A stretch of DNA of 64,000 nucleotides from Aplectana chamaeleonis (lineage: Eukaryota > Nematoda > Chromadorea > Rhabditida > Cosmocercidae): NCBI GenBank assembly GCA_029168955.1, contig JAPDOI010000899.1, positions 1-64,000 on the forward strand, written 5' to 3'. The notes beneath the pieces were generated by a model, which was not told the DNA's origin, ran no database searches, and saw only the letters and a program-made list of their open reading frames with translations. This document shows, piece by piece, positions 1-60,660 of this stretch. Positions within the stretch are counted from its first letter, which is position 1, and each line of letters opens with the position of its first letter. The position numbers were made by a program, and so were the translations under genes.

Positions 1-369
1 AAATTCTCAGATAATGAAGCTATGCCAGGAGTTCCTGTTTCGAAGAAGTCCTGAAATCATGATTTTCGCCCATTGGAGAAATTTTATTGACCCGTTTTGG
101 CACCATAATCCTGCCTTCACATATTCAAAAATCCTCTATATAGATACTTTGCCTAATTCTCTTGGCTTTTGTGTCGTTGCTGCATATTTCTTGCCCAGAG
201 TTTGAAAAAACTCGTTAAAGTCCGAATTGGTTCAAAAGAGAATCAATTACTATTTTTTTTCTTCTGCCGGCCACTGGAAGCTGCGTGAAATAGGGCTCCA
301 AATATTGGGTCAGTAAGAGTTACACCCATCGATAATAATTACGGCAGAAAAAAGCCGAAATGCCCATGT
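1..369. other. AT-rich intergenic DNA, nothing recognised
   Basis: No splice-compatible coding frame, tandem repeat or inverted repeat was seen here. It ends at the first TTAA-flanked element. Confidence 0.4.
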
Positions 370-938
370 TTAAAGGCAGTGGTCGTACTCAAATATGCTT
401 CTCTGTCTTCTTTTCCTCTCTAAACAACCTTTTCTAGGTATAGAGTAGTAGAACCTCTATAAGAAAAAAATCGCGAAAAAAATAGCTGTTCTGGGCCAAA
501 TTCGAAGCGCGAACTATCTTGCCTCTTTTGATGGTGGACGGGCACCTTTGCCCCACATCAAAATCGGCATCTGATGATCTCTAGTATCAAGAACATCAGC
601 TGGCTTGAAATTGAATTTCAATCAATGAACTTGCGGATTTATGTACACATATAGTCAAAAACATTGACTGAAGTGCTTGCTTTCATTGTTCAACTGTTTT
701 TATTTGGTAAATTTGCATTTATTTGTTCCTCTGAGTGTCTATGATTTTTGCCGTTGCTTGGCATGAGACTGTGATCTTTTCTGTGCACGTGTGACGAACT
801 GGAAATTTAGGGTGCTTAATAACTCTAATTCAGCCCGTTTTTCACCGCGCTACCTTCGTAGTTTTTGAGCTGTTTTATATCTAAGCTGATTTTTGTAGTT
901 TTTTCGAAAACGTTTTTCATCGTGACCGCTGCCTTTAA
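370..938. mobile_element. TTAA-flanked MITE, copy 1 of a direct tandem pair
   Basis: The left end reads TTAA-AGGCAGTGGTCG and the right end is its near reverse complement (CGACCGCTGCCT-TTAA). The interior shows no protein signal. The same sequence repeats, diverged, at 935-1501, and the two copies share one TTAA at 935-938. TTAA target duplications are typical of piggyBac-type transposition; assignment to that superfamily is an inference, because no transposase is seen. Confidence 0.75.
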
Positions 939-1501
939 AGGCAGTGGTCGCGATAAAATATGCTTGTCTTCTTTTTCTCTCTAAACACTTTTCTGGGTGT
1001 AGAGTAGTAGGACCTACGAGAAAAAATCGCAAAAAAACCGCTGTTTCGGGCCAAATTTGAAGCCCAAAATTTCTTGTCTTTTGATGGTCGACGAGCCCAC
1101 TCCACATAATCGGCATCGATGATCTCTAACATCAAGAGCATCAGCTGACTTGAAATTGATTTTCAATCAATGAACATTATCCTTCGGACTCATCTAGACA
1201 GTAAAAACATTATGACTGAAGTGCTTGCTTTCATTGGTCAACACTTTTCTATTACGTAAATTTGCATTTATTTCTTCCTCTGAATGTCGATGCGATTTTT
1301 GACTGCTCTGGCATGAGGCGGCGATCTTTTTGCAAAGCGCTGTGCACGTGTGCGAACGAACTGGCATCTTTGGGCCCTAAAAACTCTATTTCTGGCTCCG
1401 TTATTCACCGCGCTACCTTCATAGTTTTTGAGCTGTTTTCTATCTAAGCTGATTCTTATCGTTTTTTAGATATCGTTTTTCATCGCGACCACTGCCTTTA
1501 A
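935..1501. mobile_element. TTAA-flanked MITE, copy 2 of a direct tandem pair
   Basis: This is a second diverged copy of the element at 370-938, in the same orientation, with termini AGGCAGTGGTCGCGAT and the reverse complement ending at TTAA 1498-1501. The internal order (pyrimidine-rich stretch, GTAGAGTAGTAG, ATCATCAGCT-like block, GTGCTTGCTTTCATT) matches copy 1. Confidence 0.75.
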
Positions 1502-2206
1502 GGGCACTTGTTTATGGGGACAGCTACAATTACAGCTAGGTAAAGTAATAATACAGCAATAGTTTCTGAATCCTGCGATGGTTCAGCTCGTTTAACTGCT
1601 CAGAATTTTGAAGTTGGCCACACTCATTAAAAGTTCGGCGATAGGATGTCTACAGCAAAATCCATGAATCCGGCGGTGGCAGGTCGACAGCTGAACGTTT
1701 CGAGGCTTCAGTTAAGTCATGCCGCCGTCTCGAAATCCGGCGCTAGGAGGTCTACATCTGGACCTTTCGGCTTGATACTAGGTTCTCTCGCGCCAAAATC
1801 ACGCTTTTTTTCGTGTCCTCAGCTGATGTGCTCTGTGATGACACCTGAGAAACCTGCTGTCGACATTTGAGTTTGCCTGAGTAGTAAGGCCCATTTCGTA
1901 CTTTTGGTCGTCGTGAATGAACTACACGACCACAGCATTACCATGAGAACCCCTAAATCATGTCCATATTTTGCTACAAGCGACGTTATGATGATGATGA
2001 CTCGTCAGCAACAGTATTGCGTGTAGCAGCTGGCCCGTCGCCGTCGCGCGCGGCACCTACCCCTCGCACAAAGGCCTATGAGATACTTCTTCGACACTGG
2101 GCCATGTCGCAGAACACAGCGACCGTTTGTCGAAGAACTCCAGTTCTTCAAATTGTCGCTGTCACATTGCGCGGAACAGCCACGAGCGACAGGCGCCGGT
2201 ACGTTT
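1502..2206. other. Intergenic stretch without recognised feature
   Basis: Short open frames occur (for example 1960-2274 plus), but they have no family resemblance, and the last one runs into the terminus of the next MITE. I see no support for a gene. Confidence 0.35.
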
Positions 2207-2665
2207 TTAAAGGCAGTGTTCACGATGAATATCGCACTCGGGTTCGACCCAGAAATGTGATTGTTTGGTCGTGAGGTAACTAATAGTGAAGAAACAGTGA
2301 AGAAAAACTTTCAGAATAAGCTAAAATAACAGTTTCTAACGTTCAGTGCGTGGACGAGAATCATGGGCCATGCCGATTTCCGTAAGCGCGCGCTAATCGC
2401 GAAATCTGCGCGAATCGATCAGGCTGGACGCGGCAGAGTTGCTTGGCAATTTGCCATCGAGATGTGTGCGGCGCCACAAGCCCATCCGCATGGGGGGGGG
2501 CGGTCCGGGACAGGTAGGCGCACCGGGATAACATTCAAAGCCGTTTTTATCGATTTCTGGCCCGTTTTCGCTGCTTTCTTCGACCCTATTCTTTCCAGCA
2601 TCTGCCAACTTAGCGTCTCACACTGGAACCTCGAGAACGAGATTAATCGTGGACACTGCCTTTAA
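2207..2665. mobile_element. TTAA-flanked MITE, AGGCAGTGTTCACGAT family
   Basis: The left TTAA (2207-2210) is followed by AGGCAGTGTTCACGAT. The right end carries the reverse complement (ATCGTGGACACTGCCT) followed by TTAA at 2662-2665. The interior is noncoding and differs from the other members with the same termini at 7042 and 16862. Confidence 0.7.
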
Positions 2666-3059
2666 GTATGTCAGCCCTCCGCGACACGCATTTGACGCAC
2701 GCGCGGCAACTGCTACTAAAATGACAAATGCCATTGCTCGAGCGAAGGTCCCGCCGCAGTTTTGAGTTAAAAATCTATGGCTCACTAGCGTCGCAGAGCC
2801 TTTCGCTGCCTTACAGACAGGTCCGCGATTGGCCCAAATTTCAATTTGACGAATAGCAGATCTGTCGCTGAAGGCAGCGGCGTGCTCTACGACAAGGTAA
2901 ACCATTGCCAGAAAGGTATGCATGTCGCTCACGACGGCGGCTAGGTATACCATAGATTTTATTGTAAGGCCAGATTTATACGTCACGTGACGAACGATGC
3001 CACGCAATGGTTGTCATCCATATCGATCGAAAACCGATATGCCAGAAGGTATGAGACGG
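2666..3059. other. Intergenic stretch without recognised feature
   Basis: No repeat or supported exon was recognised between the MITE at 2207-2665 and the palindromic element that follows. Confidence 0.3.
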
Positions 3060-3300
3060 TCGTGGTCGCAAGAAGAATGCACCCAGTCGTACAGGATGGT
3101 GGTCGTAATGTTTCCCAACCGCAGAGAAGGCGCGGGAAACGGGGGAGAAGCGAAGTGCGTGATTGGACGGAACACGGCTAACCACGTGTCTCGTCCAATC
3201 ATGCACTTCGCTACCCCCGCCTCTTTCGCAGTTGGGAAACATTATGACCATCACCCGTTCGTATCCATCGCGAGCTCTGTTCTCGCCTCAGATAGTTCCT
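3060..3300. repeat. Palindromic (foldback) element
   Basis: The left arm around 3085-3180 includes TAATGTTTCCCAAC, GAAGCGAAGTGC and TGATTGGACG. These recur as reverse complement in the right arm around 3187-3270, with a very short loop. The arms are roughly 80-95 bp and mildly diverged. Such a sequence would form a strong hairpin; it resembles a foldback MITE. Confidence 0.7.
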
Positions 3301-3694
3301 GCGACGAATCGCAGCAACGTTATGTATGAACGGGGCCTCAGACTCTAAGCCTCCGTACGCCATAGCATGCTCGTATTTTTCAAGCATCACAACACGGGTA
3401 CTTGACATTTCCCAAAACATCTTGCTCCTTTTCTACGCGTATAATAATATCCACAAAAGCCCCCATCCTAATAATACATATATCGCACTTCTACTTGCGC
3501 CTTAGCTTACTGTCAAGTCATATCAAAACCCATTTTCTCTATCTGTAGGCATAAAAACTTTTCGGTGAACGTTGACTCCCGAAAAGCAATCACAATCAGA
3601 GCTTAGGTTTTTGAAAGTACATGGGAAAATTGCCCGTCTCTTAAATGAAAAATATGCGCCGTACGCCCCCTATTTTGTCCAAAAAACATCTTTA
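3301..3694. other. Intergenic stretch without recognised feature
   Basis: AT-rich, with no supported gene. The last three bases (TTA, 3692-3694) are the left target duplication of the next element. Confidence 0.35.
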
Positions 3695-4810
3695 CAAGGG
3701 AAGTATAAAAAGCGTAGGTCGGATCTGCCAAAACGACTAGTATGGTTAGTATCTCTTCTGGCTCAATAGTAAAAATGCGCAGTATCCAGCCGCGAGCCGC
3801 AGGTTCAAAAAAGTTATGAGCATTTTTCAAGTCTGGCGAAAAGGCAAGGGACAAGGGACATCAGGCATTTTTTTTGGAGTTTCGAAAAATTTTCTCGGAT
3901 TTAGCTCAAAAGTTGTATGTAGGGGTAATCTAGGGTGGTGAACACGAATCTGCAGTCCATTTTCGAAATTTTAAGGTTTACTGTAGGTTACGGTAGGTAA
4001 CATGTCATTTAGGGGTCAAAACCCTTCTTAGTATCTTGAAAATCGACAAACGGACGTTAAATTCGTATTCTCCACCCCGATTAACCCCCGTATACAAATT
4101 TTGAGTAAAATCTGAGATTTTGACCAAACTACCGTATAGCCACCGTAATCTACCGTAATCTCCAAAAAATCGATAAACGGAGTCCAGATTCGTGTTTAGC
4201 ACTCCAAATAACCCTCAGCAAATAATTTTGAGACATATCTATCTTAGAAAACCGGAAATCTCGAAAGTGGCGTTTTTCCCTCGAAATTTTCCCCGGTTGG
4301 GAAGCTTCAAACGAAATTAGCCAGGAAATTTAGGAAAATCGACTAATAGATCAAGCAGAATCGTGATCAGCGCCCCTAAAAAACCCCCTGGGAGAATTTT
4401 TAAAGTCCAAATCTGGAACATTTTTTCTAGAACGCTTCCAAGAGCCCTCCAATTAGTGAGAAATAAGCGCCCAACCGAGAAAATCCGTACAAGTCCAAAA
4501 CGCTGTCAGTCTGGACAAAGTTACGGAAAATGTGCGTTCACCCAAAATTTGCTCAGGGTGGTAGTTTTGGGTGCTGAACAACATTTATGAGGTCCGTTTC
4601 CGGATTTTCCGAGAATAACGCGCTATTCCCGGAAGCCGTACAAAAAGCACAAAAAATGAGCTTTTTAAACTTGTAACTTCTTGGAACCTGCGGCTCGCGG
4701 CGGGATACTGTCATGCAGTTTTACTATTGGAGCCACAGGAGAGATCACTAACGACACTACTTGAGTCGTTTTGGCGAATCAGGAACCTACGCTTTGTATA
4801 CACTCCCTTG
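3695..4810. mobile_element. 1.1 kb TIR element with 3-bp TSD, copy A
   Basis: The ends are long inverted repeats of about 110 bp. The left begins CAAGGGAAGTATAAAAAGCG and contains GTTAGTATCTCTTCTGGCTC and the CCGCGAGCCGCAGGTTC block; the right end carries the reverse complement and finishes CTCCCTTG at 4810. TTA occurs directly on both sides (3692-3694 and 4811-4813). No transposase was recognised inside. A 3-bp TNA duplication fits PIF/Harbinger or a related cut-and-paste family; this is inference. Copy B lies at 25120-26205. Confidence 0.85.
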
Positions 4811-6871
4811 TTAGCGGTGTGGAAAGGGGGGCCGGAACGGAACCAGGATTGAACACAGCACATGCTAAGCGTTTCCTCTTCTCGCTCTCTGGTGCTTCCT
4901 CCACTAGGAGAATGTATTCGAATGGTGCAGTCACCACCTATCCAAAATCAAAAAATTTGTGCTAAAACAAAACTCTCCACATTTTCGTTTATTGGGTTCA
5001 GTTGAAGAAATTAGCCCTCCTCCGTTTTTTCTGTGCACTGACTTCTGTGTGATTCCGATAGCACTCCATAAGCCTGTAGATTGATGCCAAGAATAATACA
5101 ACTTTATTCTCTCTAGAATAAAAATTAATCAACACGGGCAATGATGTGGCCTGAGCACAATGAAAAACTCATCTGTACATAGTGATCGTAGCACGAATTG
5201 TGCCAACCGGTCGAAGTTTTAAGAAAATCCTGGGGTGGTAGTAAACTGACCTAAGCTCGCAGTTAAGAACCGTGATCTTGACTAGCGGTTATCAGGTTTG
5301 AATCGTATTTAAACCGGCATACAACCTAAAGTTAACTCGGAGATGATACCTCCCACCCTTCCCTGCTCTCATACCTTACCTCACAGCTCATAAAGCGTTC
5401 CCTTGTGCTTCTATTTACTACTTACTATATTCGTGCTTATAAATGTGATATGGCTTATCAAATTTATATCAAACTTATCAGAAGCTAAACGAATCTTCTT
5501 GCATAAATGTTGTGATGATTGGAGCATAGTGTTGGTCGGTCAACTGAGTGAGTATCTAGCAAACACACAGAAACTGACAGACCAACACCGCTGCTCCTTT
5601 CATTGCACATAATCAAAGTGCCAGTATCTCTCTTTACGAAAACCTTTAGCAAAACTATGATATGCCAGTTAGAAAAAAGTGCCCAAGAGATTTCTGTCTA
5701 ACTCGCAATCGTCGACCGGTGCGCTCTAAGAGTGCACTATGTCACTACAAACCCGACCGATCTGCTGGTTTATGCCTGCTTGAACATCCGTGTTTGCAAT
5801 GGTAGCTTAGGATGGCGAGATACATGGATGTTAACGTCCTCGTAACATCGTAGTTTCTGTTTGAAGATGAAATGTGGGACCAACCAAAAATTCCAACTTC
5901 AAACTCGTCTCCAGCAACATATGGGAAGGGGTTATGGGAACACCAGTAGTATTCACAGCAAGATACAAATAAGAGTGTCAGAATCTACAGTTAGGGTTCA
6001 CAGCAAACCTCGATGTTAACTGAGGGTAATGGCCTTACTTACATCAGTTTGGCTCAATTATACACCCCTGGTAAATATGAAACCTCATACTAATGGTGTG
6101 TTTCAGAAAAATGCACACAAACGAATCCAAAAGGCATTAAAACACAATCACACCGACACCCCCGCAAATCGTCGTCAAGATCGACAGACGAGTTGTCGCG
6201 CATTCCAAATGACGCTACGGCAACTCGTCCGCTTCATGTCTTCCGTCAACAACAACAGTAATAACAAGTCATCATGGTCAATAACAGAACTACGTTTATA
6301 ATAGGAGGTATAATATGGACATGCCTACCCGCGGGAGATAACACCAAACATTACCATGTTCAGACAGCTTCCAAGACTAGCGAAACACGTCTATTGGCGA
6401 TCACAATTTATTGATTGGAAGCGCGGTCGGCAGCGGCAATGCCGCCAGCGCAGGCATGCCGCTGCTGCTGGCGTCGTGACGCTCGCTGCCGCGGTTGATC
6501 AGTAGGTCATTGCTCACCACACACCACATAGCGCGCGATGGCCTGTTTGCTGCCAGTTGCTAGCTATGGACGAAGCCTTGGACTGGTTTCACATGCAAAC
6601 TACCAGGATCCGGGAGCAAACGTCCCTGATAGCTCATTAGATGAATATGCTCAAATTCACGTTTAGAAATCGATAACAAAGTAGGAAGGAACCTATCAAA
6701 TGATGAATCAGTCGAGTCTATTCAGGGACTGATGGTGGTTAATGTGGACAATCGGCACAAGTAGTTTTCAACAATGAGACACGTTGACATATTTCCCACA
6801 AATGAGATGACTAGTTAACTACAACTGACAAGTGAATGACTTAACAAACGCTATAAATCTCTAACTTCGGC
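4811..6871. other. Region downstream of psd-1, no gene supported
   Basis: About 2 kb of mostly AT-rich DNA. A GC-rich patch at 6420-6500 and an open plus-strand frame at 6029-6301 were noted, but neither has recognisable protein similarity or splice context. Part of the right side is presumably the 3' UTR of psd-1. Confidence 0.35.
6407..6412 (-). terminator. Candidate polyadenylation signal for psd-1
   Basis: AATAAA on the minus strand about 460 nt past the psd-1 stop codon. It is the first exact hexamer I noticed downstream. The motif is common by chance in AT-rich DNA, so this is only a candidate. Confidence 0.25.
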
Positions 6872-55606
<48,735 letters not shown>

Positions 55607-56066
55607 CTGAAAAAAAGGTAAATTTGAATTGGGAACCGATCACCTCCACATTGAGAGAACTTATTGGCTGAGAAAAAAATCTCCATTTTTCAGTTAAAGT
55701 TGGAGTCGCTTGAATGACAAACGAAAAAAGCAAAAAAGGTTCAATCCGTGGAGTTAATCTCTTTTTTTCGCAAGGTTTAAGGACGAAAGTACAATAATGA
55801 TTCAAAGTTTTGTTCAAGATTCAAAATTTTAAACTCAAAACGATCACTCAGATAAAATTTTTGGGGAGTTTAGGTAGCACTTGAAATCAGTGGAAGGAGC
55901 TCAATGCAATTATGAGAAGATCGCTAGGATATTTCATTCACATTCCGTTAGGCAAGTAATGAGACGTTCTGATACCTGCACTGTATAAATAGACCTAGCT
56001 GCCGACTGCGACACAAAACACATGAGACCAAGGAACTGAGTATTTCTAACATTTTGAATATAAAAA
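55607..56066. other. Spacer between psd-1 exon and MOZART1-like gene
   Basis: A minus-strand ATG at about 56045 with a short frame up to CAG-GTATCAG (near 55985) looks like a start exon, but its phase does not fit the 55606 exon. Its role is unknown. Confidence 0.3.
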
Positions 56067-56291
56067 TCACCGCCTTCCATTCTTCGAGTCGCTATTCTGA
56101 GCTTCGTTTGAATTTGCCCTTCCCGCTTGAGCGATCCGTCGCACCAAATCTATTGGATTAACTCCTGCTTGGATAGCGCCGACTATGGCCTTTATTTGTT
56201 CCTCAGTGGAAGTCAGGTTGAGGCCTCGACAAATGCCCACTAGTTTTCCCAAATCCTCTTCGGAAACTCTCGCCTGCAACCCGCTTGACAT
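56067..56291 (-). CDS. mzt-1: MOZART1-like mitotic spindle organizing protein
   Basis: A 74-codon frame from ATG at 56291 to TGA at 56067-56069. MOZART1 is a small subunit that binds the N-termini of gamma-tubulin complex proteins and recruits the complex to microtubule-organizing centres. The core ICRGLN....E..I.AIV.AIQAGVNPIDLVRRI aligns without gaps to the MOZART1 pattern I.R.LN....E.......CE.G.NP..L..VI, including the NP turn. The length fits the family (about 65-85 residues). The tail is hydrophilic (NSNEAQNSDSKNGRR). CTACCGACAG just upstream could serve as a cis or trans splice acceptor. It lies 460 bp upstream of the first visible psd-1 exon on the same strand, so a shared transcript is possible. 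A different frame overlaps its 5' part (56203-56422). Confidence 0.6.
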   Translation of the reverse strand: MSSGLQARVSEEDLGKLVGICRGLNLTSTEEQIKAIVGAIQAGVNPIDLVRRIAQAGRANSNEAQNSDSKNGRR

Positions 56292-56422
56292 GTAGCCGTT
56301 TTCTGTTCTGTCGGTAGGCAGAGAACGTCACTGCGGCAAAGTCCAAATAGAAATGTTCGCTGTCGATCGTATATTTGGGTACGTATATATTTTCCCCATT
56401 TCCAAAGCCCTGACTCACCCGA
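56203..56422 (-). CDS. Overlapping open frame, possible last exon of the 61 kb gene
   Basis: After GGGTGAGTCAG a phase-0 frame reads GFGNGENIYVPKYTIDSEHF, YLDFAAVTFSAYRQNRKRLH and on to TGA at 56203. The phase is compatible with the donor at 60761. It overlaps the MOZART1-like frame by 89 bases in another frame. Either it is an overlapping terminal exon or only one of the two frames is real; I favour the MOZART1-like frame in the overlap. Confidence 0.35.
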
Positions 56423-56836
56423 AGAGTAGAAAGGAAACATTTTTCAATTCAAGAATTTATTCAGTCAACAAGAAAAAAATTACTAAAGATTAGCTGGCGA
56501 TGAAACCACTGACTGAAGGGACAGAGCAGCAAGAAAAACGCGGGGAAAAACCAACTACTAGATGTTTTTTTTTTCAGAAAACCGTGCGCTCAATGAACCC
56601 AGGCGATTGCCTGCGCAGATAATCACTGAGTTTCTGTGTTGAGCCAATGTGTAGATAAAGTTTGGAATCAAGTTCGAATGATTAACTGGACTAATCATAT
56701 AACATTACCCTAGCTAATAAGGGCAACTGCAACCAATAAATAATTTAATCACAGATAGACTCAGTTTCATTCCAAGTGAACTCATGTTTTCGGTTATCAC
56801 AGCGCGGAGCGGTGGCTTTTTCGTCAAACCTCCTTA
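56423..56836. other. Intron or intergenic DNA, nothing recognised
   Basis: AT-rich, no repeats or supported exons. Confidence 0.3.
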
Positions 56837-57210
56837 TTGTGGTGAGCGCGAAGCGCTCACCAGATTTGGCTTTGATTCGCCATCGCGCAACGCCCTGATC
56901 TCAGTATCAGGGTCCAGAGTAAACGTAGGAAGACCGTTCTTTTTGCATTTAATACACTTTAGAAAGGTGAATAACTGTTCAAAAAATGGTCCGGAATGGT
57001 TACCTGAGATTCGAGAAAAAGTGTCAAAACCACGTCATTTTGGTCGAAAAAATGTTCATCTCCTTTTTTTTTCAGTTGGCGTTCACGATCTTGTTGGAAC
57101 ATTTATCGTTGAGCTAGAGAGCTAATTTTTGGCCAGGAAGCTGGTTTTGTTTGCACCTAGCTCCTGTCAAATTTTGAAGTTGGTAGCTCAATTTTTGCGG
57201 AACCTCAAAA
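56837..57210. repeat. Dispersed repeat, copy 2 (family of 29122)
   Basis: GGTGAGCGCGAAGCGCTCACC palindrome-like start, CAGATTTGGCTTTGATTCG, GGCGTTCACGATCTTGTTGG and TTGAGCTAGAGAGCT, in the same order as the copy at 29122. Confidence 0.72.
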
Positions 57211-57404
57211 TTGAGGGTAAAAAAAGACAAAAACACGTAAACATGTTATTAAAAACCAACCGACGTTTGCTTATTCGTAAAAATGAACTAGTGAAATAAA
57301 CACCGTTACTGATAGGCTTTTGCTCAGGATTTGACGGGGCAACGCTTCAATCAATACGGCGGGATCTCGGAAGTACTTTTTGAAACGCCGCACGGTGTGA
57401 CTCA

Positions 57405-59395
57405 GAAGTGCGCCACAGAACGCCGTAGATACTGTGCGGGACCCCAGCAGGAGTGCGAAAGACGTCGTAGAACATGTGTGTGACCAAAGTAGGAGTGCGC
57501 CGGACGCCGCAGAAAGTGTGCGGGACCCAAGTGGGTGTGCGCAGAACGCCGTAGAAAGTGTGTGAGACACAAATGGGTGTGCGCAGAATGCCCTAGAAAG
57601 TGTGTGGGACCCAAATGAGAGTGCGCCGGACGCCGTAGAAAGTGTGCGGGACCCAAGTGGGAGTGTGCCGGACGCCGTAGAAAGTGTGCGGGACCCAAAT
57701 GAGAGGGCGCCGGACGCCGTAGAAAGTGTGCGGGACCCAAATGGGTGTGCGCAGAACGCCCTAGAAAGTGTGTGGGACCCAAATGAGAGTTCGCCGGACG
57801 CCGTAGAAAGTGTGCTGGACCCAAATGAGAGTACGCCGGACGTCGTGGAAAGTGTGCGGGACCCAAATGAGAGTGCGCAGAATGCCCTAGAAAGTGTGCG
57901 GGACCCAAATGGGGGTGCGCAGAACGCCCTAGAAAGTGTGTGCGACCCAAATGAGAGTTCGCCGGAGGCCGGAGAAAGGGTGCTGGACCCAAATGAGAGT
58001 ACGCCGGACGTCGTGGAAAGTGTGCGGGACCAAATGAGAGTGCGCCGGACGCCGTAGAAAGTGTGCGGGACCCACATGGGAGTGCGCCGGACGCTGTAGA
58101 AAGTGTGCAGGACTCAAATGGGAGTGCGCCGGACGCCGTAGAGAGTATGTGGGACCCAAATGAGAGTGCGCCGGACGCCGTAGAAAGTGTGCGGGACCCA
58201 AATGAGAGTGCGCCGGACGCCGTAGAAAGTGTGCGGGACCCACGTGGGAATGCGCCGGACGCCGTAGAAAGTGTGCGGACTCAAATGGGTGTGCGCAGAA
58301 CGCCGCAGTAAATGTGTGGGACCCAAATGGGTGTGCGCAGAACGCCGCAGAAAGTGTGCGGGACCCAAATGGTGTGCGCAGAACGCCCTAGAAAGTGTGT
58401 AGAACCCAAATGATAGTGCGCCGGACGCCGTAGAAAGTGTGCGGGACCCAAATGAGAGTGCGCCGGACGCCGTAGAAAGTGTGCGGGCTCACGTGGCAGT
58501 GCGCAGAACGCCGCAGAAAGTGTGCGGGACCCAAGTGGGAGTGCGCCGGACGCCGTAGAGAGTGTGTGGGACCCAAATGAGAGTGCGCCGGACGCCGTAG
58601 ACAATGTGCGGGATCCAAATGAGAGTGCGCCGGACGCCGTAGAAAGTGTGCGGGACCCACGTGGGAATGCGCCGGACGCCGTAGAAAGTGTGCGGGACTC
58701 AAATGGGTGTGCGCAGAACGCCGCAGTAAATGTGTGGGACCCAAATGGGTGTGCGCAGAACGCCACAGAAAGTGTGCGGGACCCAAATGGGTGTGCGCAG
58801 AACGCCACAGAAAGTGTGTGGGACCCAAATGAGAGTGCGCCGGACGCCGTAGAGAGTGTGTGGGACCCAAATGAGAGTGCGCCGGACGCCGTAGAAAGTG
58901 TGCGGGACCCAAGTGGGAGTGCGCCGGACGCCGTAGAGAGTGTGTGGGACCCAAATGAGAGTGCGCCGGACGCCGTAGAAAGTGTGCGGGATCCAAATGA
59001 GAGTGCGCCGGACGCCGTAGAAAGTGTGCGGGACCCACGTGGGAATGCGCCGGACGCCGAAGAAAGTGTGCGGGACTCAAATGGGTGTGCGCAGAACGCC
59101 GCAGTAAATGTGTGGGACCCAAATGGGTGTGCGCAGAACGCCACAGAAAGTGTGCGGGACCCAAATGGGTGTGCGCAGAACGCCCTAGAAAGTGTGTAGA
59201 ACCCAAATGATAGTGCGCCGGACGCCGTAGAAAGTGTGCGGGACCCAAATGAGAGTGCGCCGGACGCCGTAGAAAGTGTGCGGGACCCAAATGGGTGTGC
59301 GCAGAACGCCCTAGAAAGTGTGTGGGACCCAAATGAAAGTGCGCCGGACGCCGTAGAAAGTGCCGGACCCAAATGGGTGTCGCAGAACGCCGTAG
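57405..59395. repeat. 42-bp minisatellite (dimer of 21-bp units)
   Basis: About 47 units. The consensus halves are GCCGTAGAAAGTGTGCGGGAC and CCAAATGAGAGTGCGCCGGAC, each about 21 bp and both ending in G(T/C)GCG..GGAC, so the 42-bp unit is a dimer of an older 21-bp unit. Variant blocks (CACGTGGGAATGCG at 58241, 58658 and 59036) recur every 9-10 units, showing higher-order duplication. Frames are open on both strands because 42 is divisible by three; not genes. Confidence 0.96.
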
Positions 59396-59580
59396 AAAGT
59401 GTGCAGGACATCAGTGAGAGTGTGCAGGACTATAGTGGGAGTGTGCAGCACCTTATAGAAAGTGTGTAGGACATCAGTGGAAGGATGCAGGACATCAGTG
59501 GGCGTGTGCAGGACGTCATCGAAAGTGCGCAGGCTATCAGTTAGAGTGCGCAGGACGTCATAGAAGGGCAGGACATCAGT
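59395..59580. repeat. 21-bp tandem units at the edge of the 42-bp array
   Basis: Units such as GTGTGCAGGACATCAGTG(A/G)GA repeat every 21 bp, apparently the older monomer form. They match the units at 43510-44070. Confidence 0.85.
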
Positions 59581-59639
59581 GGGTTTACTTTCATCTAACA
59601 CCACCAGGCATAAATCATGTTAGAAAGGAAACCTTTAGA

Positions 59640-60297
59640 AAAAATGAATGAAATTCCTGAAAGTTTAGGTTCCTGGCAAAAGTAAAGATTTGGCATGGCC
59701 ATAGAAATATACTCAGTTAAGAAAGGAAAATGAAGAAAAATGAGAAAAGGTTTTGAAATATTCCTGAGAACGATTTGGCGTAGAATAATTTGTTTAGCGG
59801 GAAATGAAGTGAAATAGTTGAAAGTATGATTTGGCAGTCGAGTTTGAACCAACTATTGATACGAGTTGTGCAAAACGAGAGATCGCCTTGTCTGTGCTTA
59901 TCCGTAGAACATATCAAAGCGAAATCACGCGTGTTGATTTTACTTCACCTAATACGTGAAGACCGCCGCATTACAGCTCCCGAAAAAGTTTTGATGCTTT
60001 CCATTTCACGCGTGATTTCGCTTTGATATGTTCTACGGATAAGCACAGACAAGGCGATCTCTCGTTTTGCACAACTCGTATCAATAGTTGGTTCAAACTC
60101 GACTGCCAAATCATACTTTCAACTATTTCACTTCATTTCCCGCTAAACAAATTATTCTACGCCAAATCGTTCTCAGGAATATTTCAAAACCTTTTTTTCA
60201 TTTTTCTTTATCTTCCCTTTTTAACTGAGTATATTTTTGTGACCATGCCAAATCTTTACTTTTGCCAGGAACCTAAACTTTCAGGAATCAGAAGTTA
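59640..60297. mobile_element. Foldback element, about 280-bp arms, copy 2
   Basis: Left arm about 59648-59930 and right arm about 60010-60290 are almost perfect reverse complements (TTCCTGGCAAAAGTAAAG, GATTTGGCGTAGAATAATTT, GCGATCTCTCGTTTTGC). The loop is about 80 bp. The termini match the foldback at 30060-30612, while the inner arm sequence differs. Confidence 0.9.
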
Positions 60298-60439
60298 TAT
60301 TTCACCGAGGCCCACCGCTCAGCTGCTGGTGATAATCGAAATCGAAATCAACAAGTCACTAGGGATGTACCAGAGCTCACAGACAATAACAAACATAGTA
60401 ATTATGATATCGAGAAAGGTAGTACTATCCTGAACGGGG

Positions 60440-60660
60440 GGCGGCTCTCAGGATCCAAGACAAAAAACCGGTGGTGCTGCTTTCCTACATTCTAGTCCAG
60501 GCAGATCCTCAACTGCTGACCCTTGGAGAAGAACGGTGTGTGAATGAAGACACACCGCTCACCACTTCTTTTATACCCCTAATCTTTATCAATTGGTTAT
60601 CAACAATTTTGTCTACGACAGCCATCCTTCCCGAAGCTCCATACCCACATTTGGTTATTT
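60440..60660. repeat. Single arm of the 14.8-15.85 kb hairpin family
   Basis: TTCCTACATTCTAGTCCAGG, CAGATCCTCAACTGCTG, GAATGAAGACACACCGCTC and ATCAATTGGTTATCA match the outer arm near 15705-15850. No partner arm is nearby. Confidence 0.75.

Noticed and set aside
6029..6301. 90-codon plus-strand frame starting MALLTSVWLNYTPLV
   Set aside because: No recognisable domain, no splice partners, and it lies in the presumed 3' region of psd-1 on the opposite strand.
55930..56048. Short minus-strand ATG exon before CAG-GTATCAG as the psd-1 first exon
   Set aside because: It leaves two or zero bases at the junction, but the 55606 exon needs exactly one, so the phases do not match.
57271..59470. Open frames up to 376 codons (VESVRDPNESAPDA and complementary types)
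   Set aside because: Same effect of a 42-bp tandem unit; not evidence of a repetitive protein gene.
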